From Klebsormidium nitens (Eukaryota; Streptophyta; Klebsormidiophyceae; Klebsormidiales; Klebsormidiaceae), in assembly GCA_000708835.1 (NCBI GenBank), contig DF236971.1, positions 124,001-188,000 of the forward strand: a stretch of DNA of 64,000 bases, given 5' to 3'. This document shows positions 28,201 to 38,400 of the stretch, piece by piece. A program made the position numbers and the translations under genes. The notes beneath the pieces were generated by a model. The model did no database searches and had not been told where the DNA came from. It worked only from the letters and a program-made list of their open reading frames with translations. How positions within the stretch are numbered: position 1 is the first letter of the stretch; each line of letters starts with the position of its first letter.

Positions 28201-31200
28201 AGTTCTCATTGCGCTTCGCTCACTTTGGCTTATGCTGCCCTTTTAGAGCAACTATGGAAGCAGATTTTTCCCTACTTCTGTGGGAGTTTGAGGTGCTCGT
28301 TCTCCATTGGCAGGTGGCAAAGGCAGTGCCAACAAGGACCCGATTGTTATTGGGAACCCGAGCGGCGGTGCTCCTGCTAAGTTGCAGCCCCAAACCGTTG
28401 GGGAAGCGCTGGATGCGCTGAAGGGCGTGGACGGCTTCGGGGAGGGCCGCTTGCAAAAGCCCGACGGCACCATCTTGGCCCGCGGCAGCCCGCTGAAACC
28501 GGGAGTAGTTTTCGTCCCGAATGTTGCTGAAGGTGGGCGCATCAGCATGCTAGGATGTTGCAGCACTTGGTCGCTTGAGCAGGGCTCATAGATTAGCGTG
28601 CACTGAGCATCTAGACCAAAGTTCTCTTTCAAGTGCCCAAGTGCTTCATGCGCCGCAGTGGATGGAGCGCAGGGCTTGCATCGGAGGTATACGGAGGCTA
28701 CGAAATACTTTAAGCCAAAACGTTATCCTCCTGCTCTCGGCAGGAAAGGATGACCCACCTGAGAAGGATGATTCCGGCAACGGCCGAGGGTCTGGCGGGG
28801 CGGAGAAGGCACAAATGCTGCTGGAGGTGAGAAGAACGAATGCGCTTTGCTCTCACCTTTTGAGTGACGCATCTCAATTCTCAGCGTCAACACTTTTGAT
28901 CTCGACCCCTTTCGAACGCAAAGGCCTCATTCGAGTTGTGCCGCCCGCAGAGCTTCCACCGCTCGTTATTGCAAGACTGATTGCTGCGTTCCTGCTAGCG
29001 CAACGTGAGTACCGCAACTTGCCTCGTTGCTTCATTGTGCCGTGCAGTTGTTTTGGCCCGATCAAGAGTACTTGTCTTTAAGTCTGATTCAAGTCGGTAT
29101 ATGTTGCCTCTTTTAGGCTAGGGGTCATCTCTAGCTCTCAAGGTACTACGAGGCACTCTTCGACCATTTGCAGGTGCCAACAAGGAGCCGATTGTAATTG
29201 AGAACCCGGGCGGCAGTTCTCCTGCAAAGATGCAACCCGGCCAAACTGTGGGGGAAGCGCTGGATACGCTGAGGGGCATGGACGGCTTCGGGGAGGGCCG
29301 TTTGCAGCGCCCCGACGGGACCATCTTGGCTCGTGGCAGCCCATTAGAACCGGGGGTGGTGTTTGTCCCGAACGTTGCTAAGGGTGAGGTCGATCAACTG
29401 CTAGTTAAGTTTCCTTCGTTAGCTGCCGCCAAACAGACGGCCCGTTTTTGTCCTCGGCCGTTCGGTTCAATGTCCTCCTTTCAACATGCACGGACAGTAT
29501 GAGTCGGAATCAGGGAATCTCTTTTCCTGCGAGTCGGCCGATGAGGAGGCCGTACTTCCAGTCTCCTCTCGAATGGTCACCACAAAAGCCAGGTCTATAG
29601 ATCCTACTTGGTGTTACTTTTGACGGGATACGAAAGTAGGGTGGAGAATAGTGCATAACAAAGGTAATTATCCTAGCCGTCAGCAGGCAAAATCGAAACT
29701 GACACGATGGACCGACCAAAGACGCACTGAAGACCGGCGAGCGTACCTGGGTGTGGAAAAGGACAGCCTCCTTTCCGGATTGGTCGTGTGCAAACAGATT
29801 CATTCATCGGGCGGCTGGGGATTGTGGTCGCTTTCGTCATCTTTGCTCTGAGCAGGCGGGAGAAAGTATTGTCGGATCCGGCAGATACTTGACGACCTCA
29901 CCGGCATCTTGTTGCAGATAAGGGCAAACCGGCAGAGCCAAAGCCGCTGGAGCCAAAGCCGGCGGAACCGAAGCCGGCGGAGCCAAAGCCGGCGGAACCA
30001 AAACCGGCTGAACCAAAGCCGGTGGAGCCGAAGCCGGCCGAGCCAAAGCCCGCGGAGCCAAAGCCGGCGGAACCGAAGCCGGCGGAGCCAACTCCGACGG
30101 AACCGAAGCCGGCCGAGCCAAAGCCCGCAGAACCGAAGCCTGCAGAGCCAGTTCCGACGGAACCGAAGCCGGCCGAGCCAAAGCCGGCGGAACCGAAGCC
30201 GGCAGAGCCAACTCCGACGGAACCAAAGCCGGCAGAGCCAAAGCCGGCGGAACCGACGGATCCAAAGCCAGCGGAACCAAACCCGCCGGCAAAAGAGACA
30301 CCGGCGGCTGACCCCAGCGAGCAGCCGATTCCCCCGAATCAGCCCCCAAGCCTGCTCAGTAAGACACTCTTCGCCGCTTCCTTCGAACGGATACGTAGTT
30401 TCCCAGGCATCATTCAACTCTTGCTGGCCCTGTTCGTATCGACTTTTTCAAATGTTTGCTTCTTCCAGACCTGTTCCACGTGTATTGAGGGGCAACATAT
30501 ACACGTGCGGAGGGTAGGCAGGAATATCAGTAGTGACATAAGTCGACGGGGTATTGGGCGCTTATAGAAGAAGTACATAACAGGCTTCTTTGTGTAAGTC
30601 CAAGTCTCTTGACTTTTCGAGACCGGCACTAGATCTCTCACGCTTTCACGTCGCGCGTCCTGCAGAGAACTGGGACTTCGAGAACGAGAGAGAGGCCTTC
30701 AAGAACTACAAAGGGGACCGCGTGGTGGACATGCGGTCAACCGAGCTGACCGACTGGAGGATCACCAAAGGCAACGTCGAACTCATCGGCAGCGGCTGCT
30801 TCAAAGCACAGAGCGGGGACTACTGCGTGGACCTTACCGGCCGTCAACCGGGCGGCGTCGAGCAGGTAAGGAAGCGGCAGACTACGGAGACCTCCTTTTT
30901 GAATGTGTGTAGTCTTCGGCGGAGGTTTTGAATGGAGTTGCGAGACTGCTCAGATGGCTTTCCAGCCAAGGGTACGGAAGAGGCGTTACGGGCTTCGAGC
31001 CAGTCTAACCAATAAGGCGTGCTTTTTAGAGCTGACGGTCATAGCTTTAATTGAAGACGGCTCGAATTGCTTCCAACCTTCGGTTTCAAATGAAGACTGC
31101 GCTTCAGGCCCTTTTGTGTAGCAAAGCAAAGCAAGGCTTGAGGCAACCATACAGGCCTTACGCGCATTTTTCGCTGCGCTGGCCGCGCTGTGTCCTTCGA

Positions 31201-33607
31201 CCTTTCAAGAATATTTTACCTCTCAGTAGCATGGGAAGAAGTTGCCACTAGCAAACGACCCTCCGACGCCCCCTGTGCAGTCCTTCGACACCGAGAAAGG
31301 GGCGATTTACACCGTCACTTTCGGCCTCGCCGCCAATCCGGAGCATCCGGGGACCGACATCGTGCACGTGTCTGTCGGCGACTTCAAGAAGGCAATCACG
31401 TCTCCCAAGTCGCCCTTCAACAAGAAGGGGGGCAAGCCCTACCCCTCCAAGTGGGCTGACGTCACCTTCGCCTTCAGAGCGACCGAGTCGAGGTCTACGA
31501 TCCGTTTCGAGTCACCATGCGGCAACAAGGGAGTCTACGGGCCTTGCATCGACAATGTCAGGATCGTCAAGGGTGAGTCTGGAACGACGTCTGTGCTTAG
31601 TCTGCAGTCTCAGAACCGGTTTCAAATCCGCACAAGACTGTTTTGACCGGATCCTTGCTGACAAGAGTCAGAGCACCACCCGCCGACTCGCCGACTGGTG
31701 TCAATACCTCCAACATCTGTCAGATCTGGGCAGTGTGTATGACACGCTGATAGGGTCAATCCCAACAGTGCTGCACCTAAGCTTACTTGGGATCCCTTTC
31801 ACGCTCTTTCGGCAAAGCGACAGCTTTGTTTATAATCGGGAGAATTATCAGACGTGGTCGGTAGAGGTACGTCCCTGCAATATGCACATAGCATTCGTTT
31901 TTGCAGCAGGCGTCTGTTTCTCTCTTCTGCTGAAATCCAGTCTTGCATGTCTTTCTGTCTTCTCGCGTACAAAATGTGCCTTTCCGTCTTTCTGCAGGTG
32001 GAAAGCTGCCACAGCCGAGCCCCAATCTGATCAGTAAGGCCTCCACTCAAATCAGAATCTTGCAGCTAACTCCGTAGACTCATCTCCTCATTTGCATCAT
32101 AAACGAAGAGCTTGAACTCTCGCTCAGAGTCCTGACAGCCGTCCGTTTGAAGCGAATCCCGACGAGAGACAAGTAGCACCTCTTGCTTGGATTCGTTGTT
32201 TTTAGTTCGTCTCATTCTGGAACCCACTTTCCTGCCTCACCAAAGTCATTGATGCTTCTTTCTCGCTTTCTACGCTTGATGGGCGGTGCATATCGCTTTT
32301 TGTTAGAGCTTGTGGAAGCTCTTCCCTACATCAAGAGCCATCTCGTACCCGCCTCGCCCTAACCCCCGCGTCTCTTTCTTGCAGAGAACGGTGACTTTGA
32401 GGACAGCCCGCCGGACGTCATCGACCGCGCTAACCCCGACAGGAATGTGAAGGCCGGGTCAAACGAGATCCCGCACTGGACCGTTGGCAAAAGTGACGTG
32501 GACCTCCAGCGGCGCGACCCGGGCACGTGGGGCTTCGCTCAGTCCGGCGACTTCCACATCGACCTCAACGGACGTCACGCCGGGTCCATCCAGCAGGTGC
32601 GCTTCGACGAAGTTTCGGACTGTCAGAACATTTAAATTTTCGGGTTTAGAAATTTCAAGACTTTGCGACATTGGCCCTTACGTCTTCAAAGTGGTTCTTC
32701 TTTGACATACTTGGCGAGTTGTCCGTACCTTATCTGACGGCTCCCGACCCATTTATTGCCCATTAGCCCACTGGACGGAGGCCTGAGACGTCCCCGCTGC
32801 ACAAAGACGGCAGACGACGTCCGTGTTGCCTAATGCTGTCAACAAGTGACGTATCTGCGCACCACGGCTGTCAAAAGTCCTTTAGTCCTCTCTTAAGAGC
32901 TCAGCGTTTGCAATGCCACCTTCAATTCAATCAAAACGTTCGCCATACAGAAGGAGCTTGAGTAGCGGCACACCAATCCATTCTCGCGCATGACGTCATG
33001 CTCGCCTTGCTTTCATTCTACTTGAGAATCGGTTTGATATGCCACTTCTGCACAGGACTTACTCAGGTGCTAAGCAGACATTACCAGACTAGAGTATTCG
33101 ACAAGGTATCCCACAAACAACCGGTATATAACCTTGCTCTAGGGCTGTTATCGCCCAAGTCAACTTATTGGACATAAGACTATTTCCTAACCAGCCCATA
33201 ACCACCCCTGGTCAACGTCCAGAAATATTTGTTTCGATAATCTTGAGCAACGCCCCCTGCAGACGTTCCCCACCACGCCGGGCCAGAAGTACGTCGTCCG
33301 CTTCGCGCTGGCCGGCAGCCCCGCCGGGCACCAGCGCAACAAGACTCTCGACGCAATCGTGACCGTTGCTGACGTCAGGAAGGTCATCCAGTCGCCGCCG
33401 GGCCAAGACGGGAAGTCGACCTTGTGGGAGACCCACACGTTTGAGTTCACCGCCACGGCTGATCAGAGCACTCTTAAATTCGAAGGGGAGGACTCTAACA
33501 ATAGCGCGTATGGCGTGTTGCTTGACAACGTTGCGGTCGTGCCGGCCGGGGCGAAGATACCGGTGACGGAGCCGGATTATGATAAGCATACGGTGGAGTT
33601 TGTTTAG
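7146..33607 (+). CDS. very large modular repeat protein ending in two DUF642 domains (N-terminus not found)
   Basis: More than 40 exons can be chained on the plus strand. Almost all are symmetric phase 1-1, open with the last two bases of a Gly-like codon, and have lengths divisible by three. Visible coding is about 7.4 kb (roughly 2,460 residues) outside a gap. Order: Thr-rich exon; 13 Gly-rich type A exons; two low-complexity exons; 12 type B modules alternating with 11 spacers; a PAEPKP exon; two DUF642 domains; stop at 33605-33607. DUF642 proteins are plant cell-wall proteins, and the Pro/Lys/Glu and Thr/Gly tracts also suit an extracellular matrix protein, so secretion is inferred although no signal peptide was located. 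Treating this as one gene rests on continuous phase, shared style and absence of any internal start or stop. Two or more genes cannot be excluded without transcripts. Confidence 0.7.
8170..14983 (+). repeat. type A array: 13 tandem Gly-rich exons
   Basis: Exons: 8170-8295, 8533-8652, 8895-9017, 9255-9374, 9702-9845, 10153-10260, 10509-10658, 11661-11801, 12152-12292, 12666-12806, 13135-13275, 14343-14483, 14843-14983. Each is phase 1-1, mostly 120-150 bases, encoding G-T/V-TP-x-x-G-x-x-DDK/NDK-x-GD-x-GxVGxVDKAL followed by a Gly-rich tail and TPA(S/A)G. Introns are duplicated with the exons: the unit is about 360 bp for early copies and 470-515 bp for later ones. Later copies (from 11661) share almost identical introns and so look younger. 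The protein segment is probably disordered. Three copies have mutated donors: GC at 12807, CT at 13276 and TT at 14484. The copy at 10153 ends early at a weak donor. Copies with a lost donor may be skipped without frame change. Confidence 0.78.
13448..14094. other. assembly gap (N run) in the type A array
   Basis: 647 unknown bases. The 49 bases just left (from 13398) and just right (from 14095) are identical. Overlapping them would give a repeat period of about 511 bp between exons 13135 and 14343, the normal spacing in this array. The gap is therefore probably a contig-end overlap rather than missing sequence. Confidence 0.8.
15431..16158 (+). CDS. two low-complexity linker exons of the modular gene
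   Basis: Exon 15431-15511 (81 bases) encodes Gly/Ala-rich RDAGATENGAAAPRAGG followed by TATGSGITTG. Exon 15985-16158 (174 bases) begins TSNVPARNTHTGQHDSGG, then VQQNVDININFNPDGSGYF and an Ala/Pro end. Both are phase 1-1 with good acceptors and donors. The Asn/Asp-rich NVDININFNPDGSG is the only part that looks ordered, and no family is recognised. They bridge the Gly-rich array and the type B modules. Confidence 0.55.
16715..29383 (+). CDS. type B array: 12 copies of an unrecognised ~70-residue module, alternating with 11 spacer exons
   Basis: Module exons: 16715-16939, 17849-18070, 19495-19719, 20799-21014, 22232-22465, 23501-23719, 24476-24694, 25419-25637, 26389-26610, 27372-27581, 28314-28532, 29174-29383. 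All are phase 1-1 and 210-234 bases. Each has a variable lead, often with a hydrophobic strand (VVRIRNAS, DPIVIxNPSGG), then a core such as QTVGEALDALKGVDGFGEG, then G-x-L-x-x-x-DGT-x-L-x-x-x-x-x-L-x-PG-x-x-(Y/V)-x-FVP. Copies 1-5 are diverged (EPQTARDALQYLKN, APDTRL). Copies 6-12 are nearly identical (ILARGSPLEPG), including their introns, with a unit of about 860-985 bp. The strand-strand-helix-strand-strand layout recalls a beta-grasp fold, but that is only a guess. No known domain is recognised. Copy 7 (24476) is the most odd, with DHGAVFVSS replacing EPGxVFVPN. Confidence 0.78.
17321..28826 (+). repeat. spacer exons between type B modules (11 copies)
   Basis: Exons: 17321-17413, 18870-18971, 20231-20356, 21451-21546, 22979-23083, 23970-24077, 24934-25065, 25868-25990, 26856-26975, 27797-27916, 28744-28826. 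They encode 30-44 residue hydrophilic linkers rich in Gly, Asp, Lys, Pro and Ser. The last five share a theme: (E)K-x-DPP-x-KDDS, then usually AGQPASREGDG and NGAEKG. Every module is separated from the next by exactly one spacer. All are phase 1-1 except 28744-28826, whose 83-base length breaks frame with respect to its siblings. Confidence 0.7.
28744..28826 (+). pseudogene. frame-broken spacer exon copy
   Basis: It begins like its siblings (GKDDPPEKDDSGNGRG) but has an indel near 28820. The exon therefore ends ATG-CTG-CTG-GAG before GTGAGA instead of GCT-TCT-GGA-G. Its length is 83, not a multiple of three, so inclusion would frameshift module 12 and everything after it. It is probably skipped, or there is a base error in the assembly. 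Confidence 0.55.
29918..30358 (+). CDS. PAEPKP repeat exon (Pro/Glu/Lys-rich linker)
   Basis: A 441-base phase 1-1 exon from GCAG to GTAAGA. After DKGKPAEPKPLEPK it is built of the five-residue unit P-A-E-P-K, interrupted at intervals by PTPTEP or PVPTEP. This gives a higher-order repeat of about 20-25 residues. It ends NPPAKETPAADPSEQPIPPN, then QPPSLL. The style matches extended Pro-rich linkers of wall glycoproteins; Pro hydroxylation is possible but unproven. It joins directly to the first DUF642 domain. Confidence 0.75.
30666..31572 (+). CDS. DUF642 domain 1 of the modular gene (two exons)
   Basis: Exons 30666-30865 (phase 1 to 0) and 31281-31572 (phase 0 to 1). With the end of the previous exon the domain starts LLKNWDFENE, equivalent to the usual NLLxNGDFE. 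It continues TDWRITKGNVELI, DYCVDLTGRQPGGVEQ, then SFDTEKGAIYTVTFGLA and, near the end, FAFRATESRSTIRFES and CIDNVRIV. DUF642 is a plant cell-wall family with a galactose-binding-like (jelly-roll) fold. Four cysteines (SGCF, DYCV, SPCG, GPCI) are absent from domain 2 and could form two disulfides (inference). Confidence 0.85.
31998..32033 (+). CDS. 12-codon linker exon between DUF642 domains
   Basis: A 36-base phase 1-1 microexon (TCTGCAG to GTAAGG) reading G-GKLPQPSPNLI. It supplies the NLI of the second domain's NLIKNGDFE start, exactly as the PAEPKP exon supplies SLL to the first. That conserved junction supports the exon despite its size. Confidence 0.7.
32385..33607 (+). CDS. DUF642 domain 2 and C-terminus
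   Basis: Exons 32385-32596 (phase 1 to 0) and 33263-33607 (phase 0 to stop TAG). Text: NGDFEDSPPDVIDRA, IPHWTVGKSDVDLQRRD, GDFHIDLNGRHAGSIQQ, then TFPTTPGQKYVVRFALAG, FTATADQSTLKFEGEDS and YGVLLDNVAVVPAGAKIPVT. The intron lies at the same place and phase as in domain 1 (after the x-x-Q before xFxTxxG), so the two domains arose by duplication with the intron already present. The protein ends soon after the domain, with no GPI-anchor-like tail. Confidence 0.88.
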
Positions 33608-33829
33608 ATGAAAGTTTGTTGAGTTGAGAAGGGGAAGCTCGGCTCACAAGCGTTCCCGTCACCGTCGCCTCGTCCGTGTCGTTTTCGTAGGTTGATAATC
33701 AGATTTTTTTATCAATGCCCTTTTTTCCCGGGGCAATTTTGGCGGCTGTATTTGGACGGTAGAGAGCCAATGAGACAATCATGTCAGGTTAATTGAACAC
33801 CACAGTGACAGACTAACACGTACCCCAGT

Positions 33830-33835
33830 AATAAA
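33830..33835 (+). terminator. possible AATAAA polyadenylation signal
   Basis: AATAAA lies about 225 bases after the DUF642 stop codon. The chlorophyte-type TGTAA signal is not obvious near this stop. Position is plausible but untested. Confidence 0.35.
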
Positions 33836-35411
33836 CTTGAAATGCACTTTGTGATCCTTGTCAAGCTTTTGCCGTCCTCAAGCACGGTAATCCCAGTCGC
33901 CGTCTAAAGCCATGTAATAATCGTTCTCTGTTTCAGATCGAATCCGATCAGAATCAGTGCATGGTCCGCACGGTTGGGTCCGACCGAGAAACTCCAAAAG
34001 AAATATCGTGCATGCAGTTTACAGACGGTCCTGGCAGATGCAAGTACCTTTTGAAAGGTCGAACGGAGCCGCCATTGAAACAAAGAAGCAATTTTTGCCA
34101 AGCAACTTTGCCAGAATCGCTGCACCCAACCAGAATGTGGCAAAATAGCGACTGCTGAGCATCTAATCATTGAACTTATCATTTTTGGCATGCTATTCAA
34201 GTAATTGATTCGGTTGCCCGCCGGGACTCGGGGTATCAATCAATGGGTGACCAGACCACAAGATTGCGGGGAGATTGCGATCGTATGCAGTGCGTGCCGT
34301 CGTCAAGCTGCCACGTGTCATGTCGAGCATCACCAAGCACTGATGAGCAGCCAGCGGGTATGCAGGCTCAACCCGGCCGGGCGCCGGGTGTTGCGCAGTG
34401 GGCCGGCACCAACTGGCTTCAAATGGTGAATAACCGTCATGTCCCATCCTGACTCAGTGGCTCGGTCTGCTTGTGCATACCGCCAGCCTTTCAATCATGC
34501 AAGCTTCATTAAAATGATCCGACCGGTACATGCGCGCTGCAATAGCGATATATGATATATGAGAAGAGAGCGGACAACGGGACGGAGATAACTGAGTTGA
34601 TCATTCTATGCAATAAAAGATAGCTACCGTTGCACTTTAATCTTATATATGAGGCGGCCGCGCCGGTCGAGCCTGTCCGTGAACACTTCTTGGGTGCGCC
34701 GTGCCGCCGGCATGCGGCCAGTCAGAGATTCATTACTTCTCTGCATGATAACTGCACGGGAACAGTGGCGGCCCGCGCTCGGATTAACATGACGGTGTCG
34801 GCTCACCTACTAGATTTGGCATACGTACAATTACGATATTGTGCCGCCCCGGCACGTGCATGCAAGGCTGGTTTCAACCTATGCTTGGACCCAAAAATTT
34901 GGGCCCGCGCATGGGCGCAGCTAGCCGCTGTTGTCAATCGTCCATATTGCCTTTAAAATCCTGTCAGTGTATGGTCCGCATGCCCACATGCCAATTACAC
35001 CAGAGTCAGGGTTGACGCCACACTCGTTTTATTTGACTTGAATTGTCGAACCACAATCAGCAGGTATCACTAGCTCAATGAAAGCACTCCACCATAGCAA
35101 CCCGGCTTGATCCATGATTTCAGCCCCGGAAACTTCGAATAACATTTGCGCTGACTCAACTCTGCTCGGCGCAGCCTTCCTTCATCAGATTCAATCCAGG
35201 CAGAACATCAAAGAGTCATCCACGTCCTTCATCCTACAAACTTGCTGATTGGGCGACCGCTTAATTTACTTGACCATCATCCCAATGATGGTCAGATACA
35301 AGAAGGTAGAAAATTCAAATCCTCATTTCCTTTTTGCCAAACTAATATCCATTACTATGTTAGCGCGAGCGATGATTGACTGAAAACGTATCTATTATAT
35401 CGTTTGATTGG
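33836..35411. other. intergenic region between convergent genes
   Basis: It lies tail to tail between the modular gene (plus) and the MATE gene (minus). Several short ORFs are present but none has recognisable composition or splice-compatible ends. I see no RNA gene or mobile element. Confidence 0.5.
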
Positions 35412-38400
35412 CTATGATGCTGAAGCTGCGTTTGTCCTCTCCCTACTTTGGCTATCAATCCATCCGGCGGGGAGCATATATACACCGCCGTGCTTGCTCC
35501 ACTCATCAGGATAATCTTTTCCTTCGGCCCACTTGGGCCTCAACCAATGGAAGTGAATGCGGTGACTAGCAGCAAAGAAGCGAACGAATAGGTTGAATGC
35601 AGCTTTTGCAATCCAGACCCACAGAAGGTTTTTGAAGTAGAAAGCAGACGCACCTGCAGCCCACGAAGAATAAGATCAACAAAGTAGTTCTTTGACTAAG
35701 CGCATCTCAGCATAAACAATCCCACATCAGGACTCAACAATCGGGCCAAAAAGGAAAAACACGGCCAGAGTCGCCTACATTGATGTCTCATGACAAGAAT
35801 ATCCTAGACAGGAGCCACACAGAAATGGTCAACGTACTTGAAAAGAATCTTAGAACTCAATAAGACCAAGCACAAACGTTTTAGGTCTACCACTTGGGCG
35901 GTACGAGCCCAATCTAGACATATAGACAAAGGGCAAGTACTCGTTGAAAACCACGGAGCTACTGTATGGTGCCCACACGACAAAAAACTTGGTTTACTCA
36001 CCGCAAAAGGGAAGGAAGATGACTATGAAGCCGACGAACATACAGTTCGCCATGTAGTTAAAGGACTGCGACGCATAGATCAGGCCATCGTAGATGAACA
36101 CCTGTACAAGCACTTCATGTCGTGAGTTCCAGTAAGATAGGGAAGTAGCTGTTTGGGATAAAGGATGGAAAATTCTAAAACCTCAGTAGGGGTCACATCG
36201 CCAAAAATGGTGCAAAGATAGATGCTGGATTTTAATCGGTGGTGCTTTTCACACCAAACCTTGAATGCTTCGGAATGTTCACATGCTGTTTGAAGTGTCA
36301 CGTTAGTTCCCAACTTGCTGAGCGGCCTGCCAAGCATGACCAATAGCAGCACCGCGTGAACTGCCGAACAACATGTACGGCCGCTATTTCAACAAACGGA
36401 GGGGATGCAGGTTCAAGAGCACCATTATGTTGTCTTTTGAGTCCAAACGCTAATCTTACTTTTTCACTTTCAAAAAGATTTGAAAAAATGATTGGACTCG
36501 GCCAAAATGATTCATGGTATTAGAATGGCAGACCATCAGATTTTACAAAGTGCCGGAAAGGGAACAACTAGATGACGCTTTCGTCCGCAACCCATTCACG
36601 GCTCTCAACTGCAACACGGCTGTCCGCAGCAACCACAGAGATAACGCTGATAAGGCTTCAAGGCCAGTCAACCACCTTCTATTCGTGCAGCGAATAGAAG
36701 ACATTCGAACCACCGTCTAGACCGTAACAAGGCAAAGTTCCTCAACAGAGCTGAACCAGCGTCGCGCGGTAAGCAAGGTTCAAAAAGCCGTACACACTTT
36801 TTTTACCAAACAAGGTGAAGATCTTCACCAATGCTTAAAACGGAGCGTCTGAAGCAGCCAAAACGACCGCGCCGCCAATGCTGATAAAAGAATCAGAGAA
36901 ACTTAGCCAAATTTTAGTGCAACGGAAAAAGCTTCCTCACCGTGGCATTCAGCGGCTGCACGACCGTCAGCAGCAACCACACCGTCCGCAGCTGCGCCTT
37001 GGTCCCCTCGTCATACGTGAACGCGCTTATGATACGCTCCTGGCCGAAGAAGTACACGATCGCGACCAGGAACCCAACCCCGTTGCCCATGATCAGCAGA
37101 CGGCGCGTCAATTTGCGCAGCTCGAAGAGGATGAAGAGCGCCTGCGGTCCGCGGGAGGCCTCCATGCGGCCGGCGAGATCGGAGCCCACGATGGTACCCG
37201 CGTTTGCGAAACCGTCGACGACGTACACGGTGATGAGCCACAGCTGCATGATGACCTGGCAAAGAAGAGGAGGATTCAGCATTTCAGAATAAGCCAAGGA
37301 GACAGATTTATCACAACAGGCAGAGAAAGGGAAACCCATGACAAATTGAGACATAATGGGGTAAAATTTCGAAAACATTTCATTGACAAAGCCGTTGGCC
37401 ACGGACACCCTGATGTTCCTTCCGAAGGACGAGATGGAGAGAAGGACTCGACTTCTGATGTCTGCGTTGAGGGTGAAACGCAACGAAGGGGTGGTTTGAC
37501 TGAGTGATGAGCAATGCGTAGAAGTACAAGCAACGTCTGCACGCTTTGGACTCAGGTCCTGAGAGCATCAAGAAAGCGTTAAGAAAGCGTTGCGGACGGC
37601 GCTACAGAACTTTTGGCATTTCAACCCGCAACACCGAATCGACGAGCAAAATCGAAAAAAAAATGTAGGCAGCAAAATGCTGCAATCGCTCGGTTTACAA
37701 AAAGGCGGAATATTCAAGAATATTTGAATTAAAGTTCACAAGCCTAGCCCCAGTTCAGGGTCGAAATTTCTGACTTTCAGGAGAGATATGCGCGGAAAAA
37801 GTCGATATTGAGTGCATCACATTTTAGGTCTAAAAATATTAGTAATATATTATGTACCGGGGCCGAGCACGTACCCGCTTGACCGGACTCGATCTACTAG
37901 TACTAGTTCAATGCAAAATGGCAACCTGCCGGCCGCCCTGCCGGCCGCGAGGCACAAGGCCGCAACCTCGGCCGGGCAGGCCCCAGGCACGTGCAGAGGT
38001 TCAGAATTTATGCCCAAAAAAAAGTTTTTCGGGGCATCGAACCTCAAAACCCGTCGAAAACGGGAGTCTGCAGTTTCAGGTTTTGATTCGCTAAAACCAC
38101 CTTTCGACGGGCCGAAGCAGGCTTAATAGAGTGAACCAGTATGCATCGCCACTTCCCCCTTTTTCAAAGCCCCGGGGTCGATTGCGACAGCTCGGTACTG
38201 ACTTTGTCAGTAAACCGAGCTAAAAAAGAGTGGGAAACCCAGATTTCGAGCACCAACTTCGATAGACCCCAGGACTGATTTTCCCAGATATCCGCTATCA
38301 CGGCCTATGTGCCAAGGCGTAATGCACAGACGATCAAGCATGATGTGGCAATCTGGATCAAGGTTTCATGCACGTCGCGGGTGCACAGGAAAAAAAACAG

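Noticed and set aside
23481-29344. Repeated antisense ORFs (MVPSGFCKRPSPKPSTPFSA-type)
   Set aside because: They are complements of the type B module. The plus-strand frame is the one conserved in the diverged copies and bounded by splice sites.
29800-30417. Long antisense ORFs (205 and 170 codons) rich in Arg/Leu/Trp or Pro/Ala
   Set aside because: They are mirror images of the PAEPKP codon repeat on the plus strand. The plus exon has proper splice sites, phase and composition; the antisense ones do not.
36878-37507. Plus-strand ORF of 209 codons opposite the MATE gene
   Set aside because: It overlaps MATE exon 6 in antisense, is strongly charged with no recognisable motif, and the minus frame shows membrane segments and splice sites.
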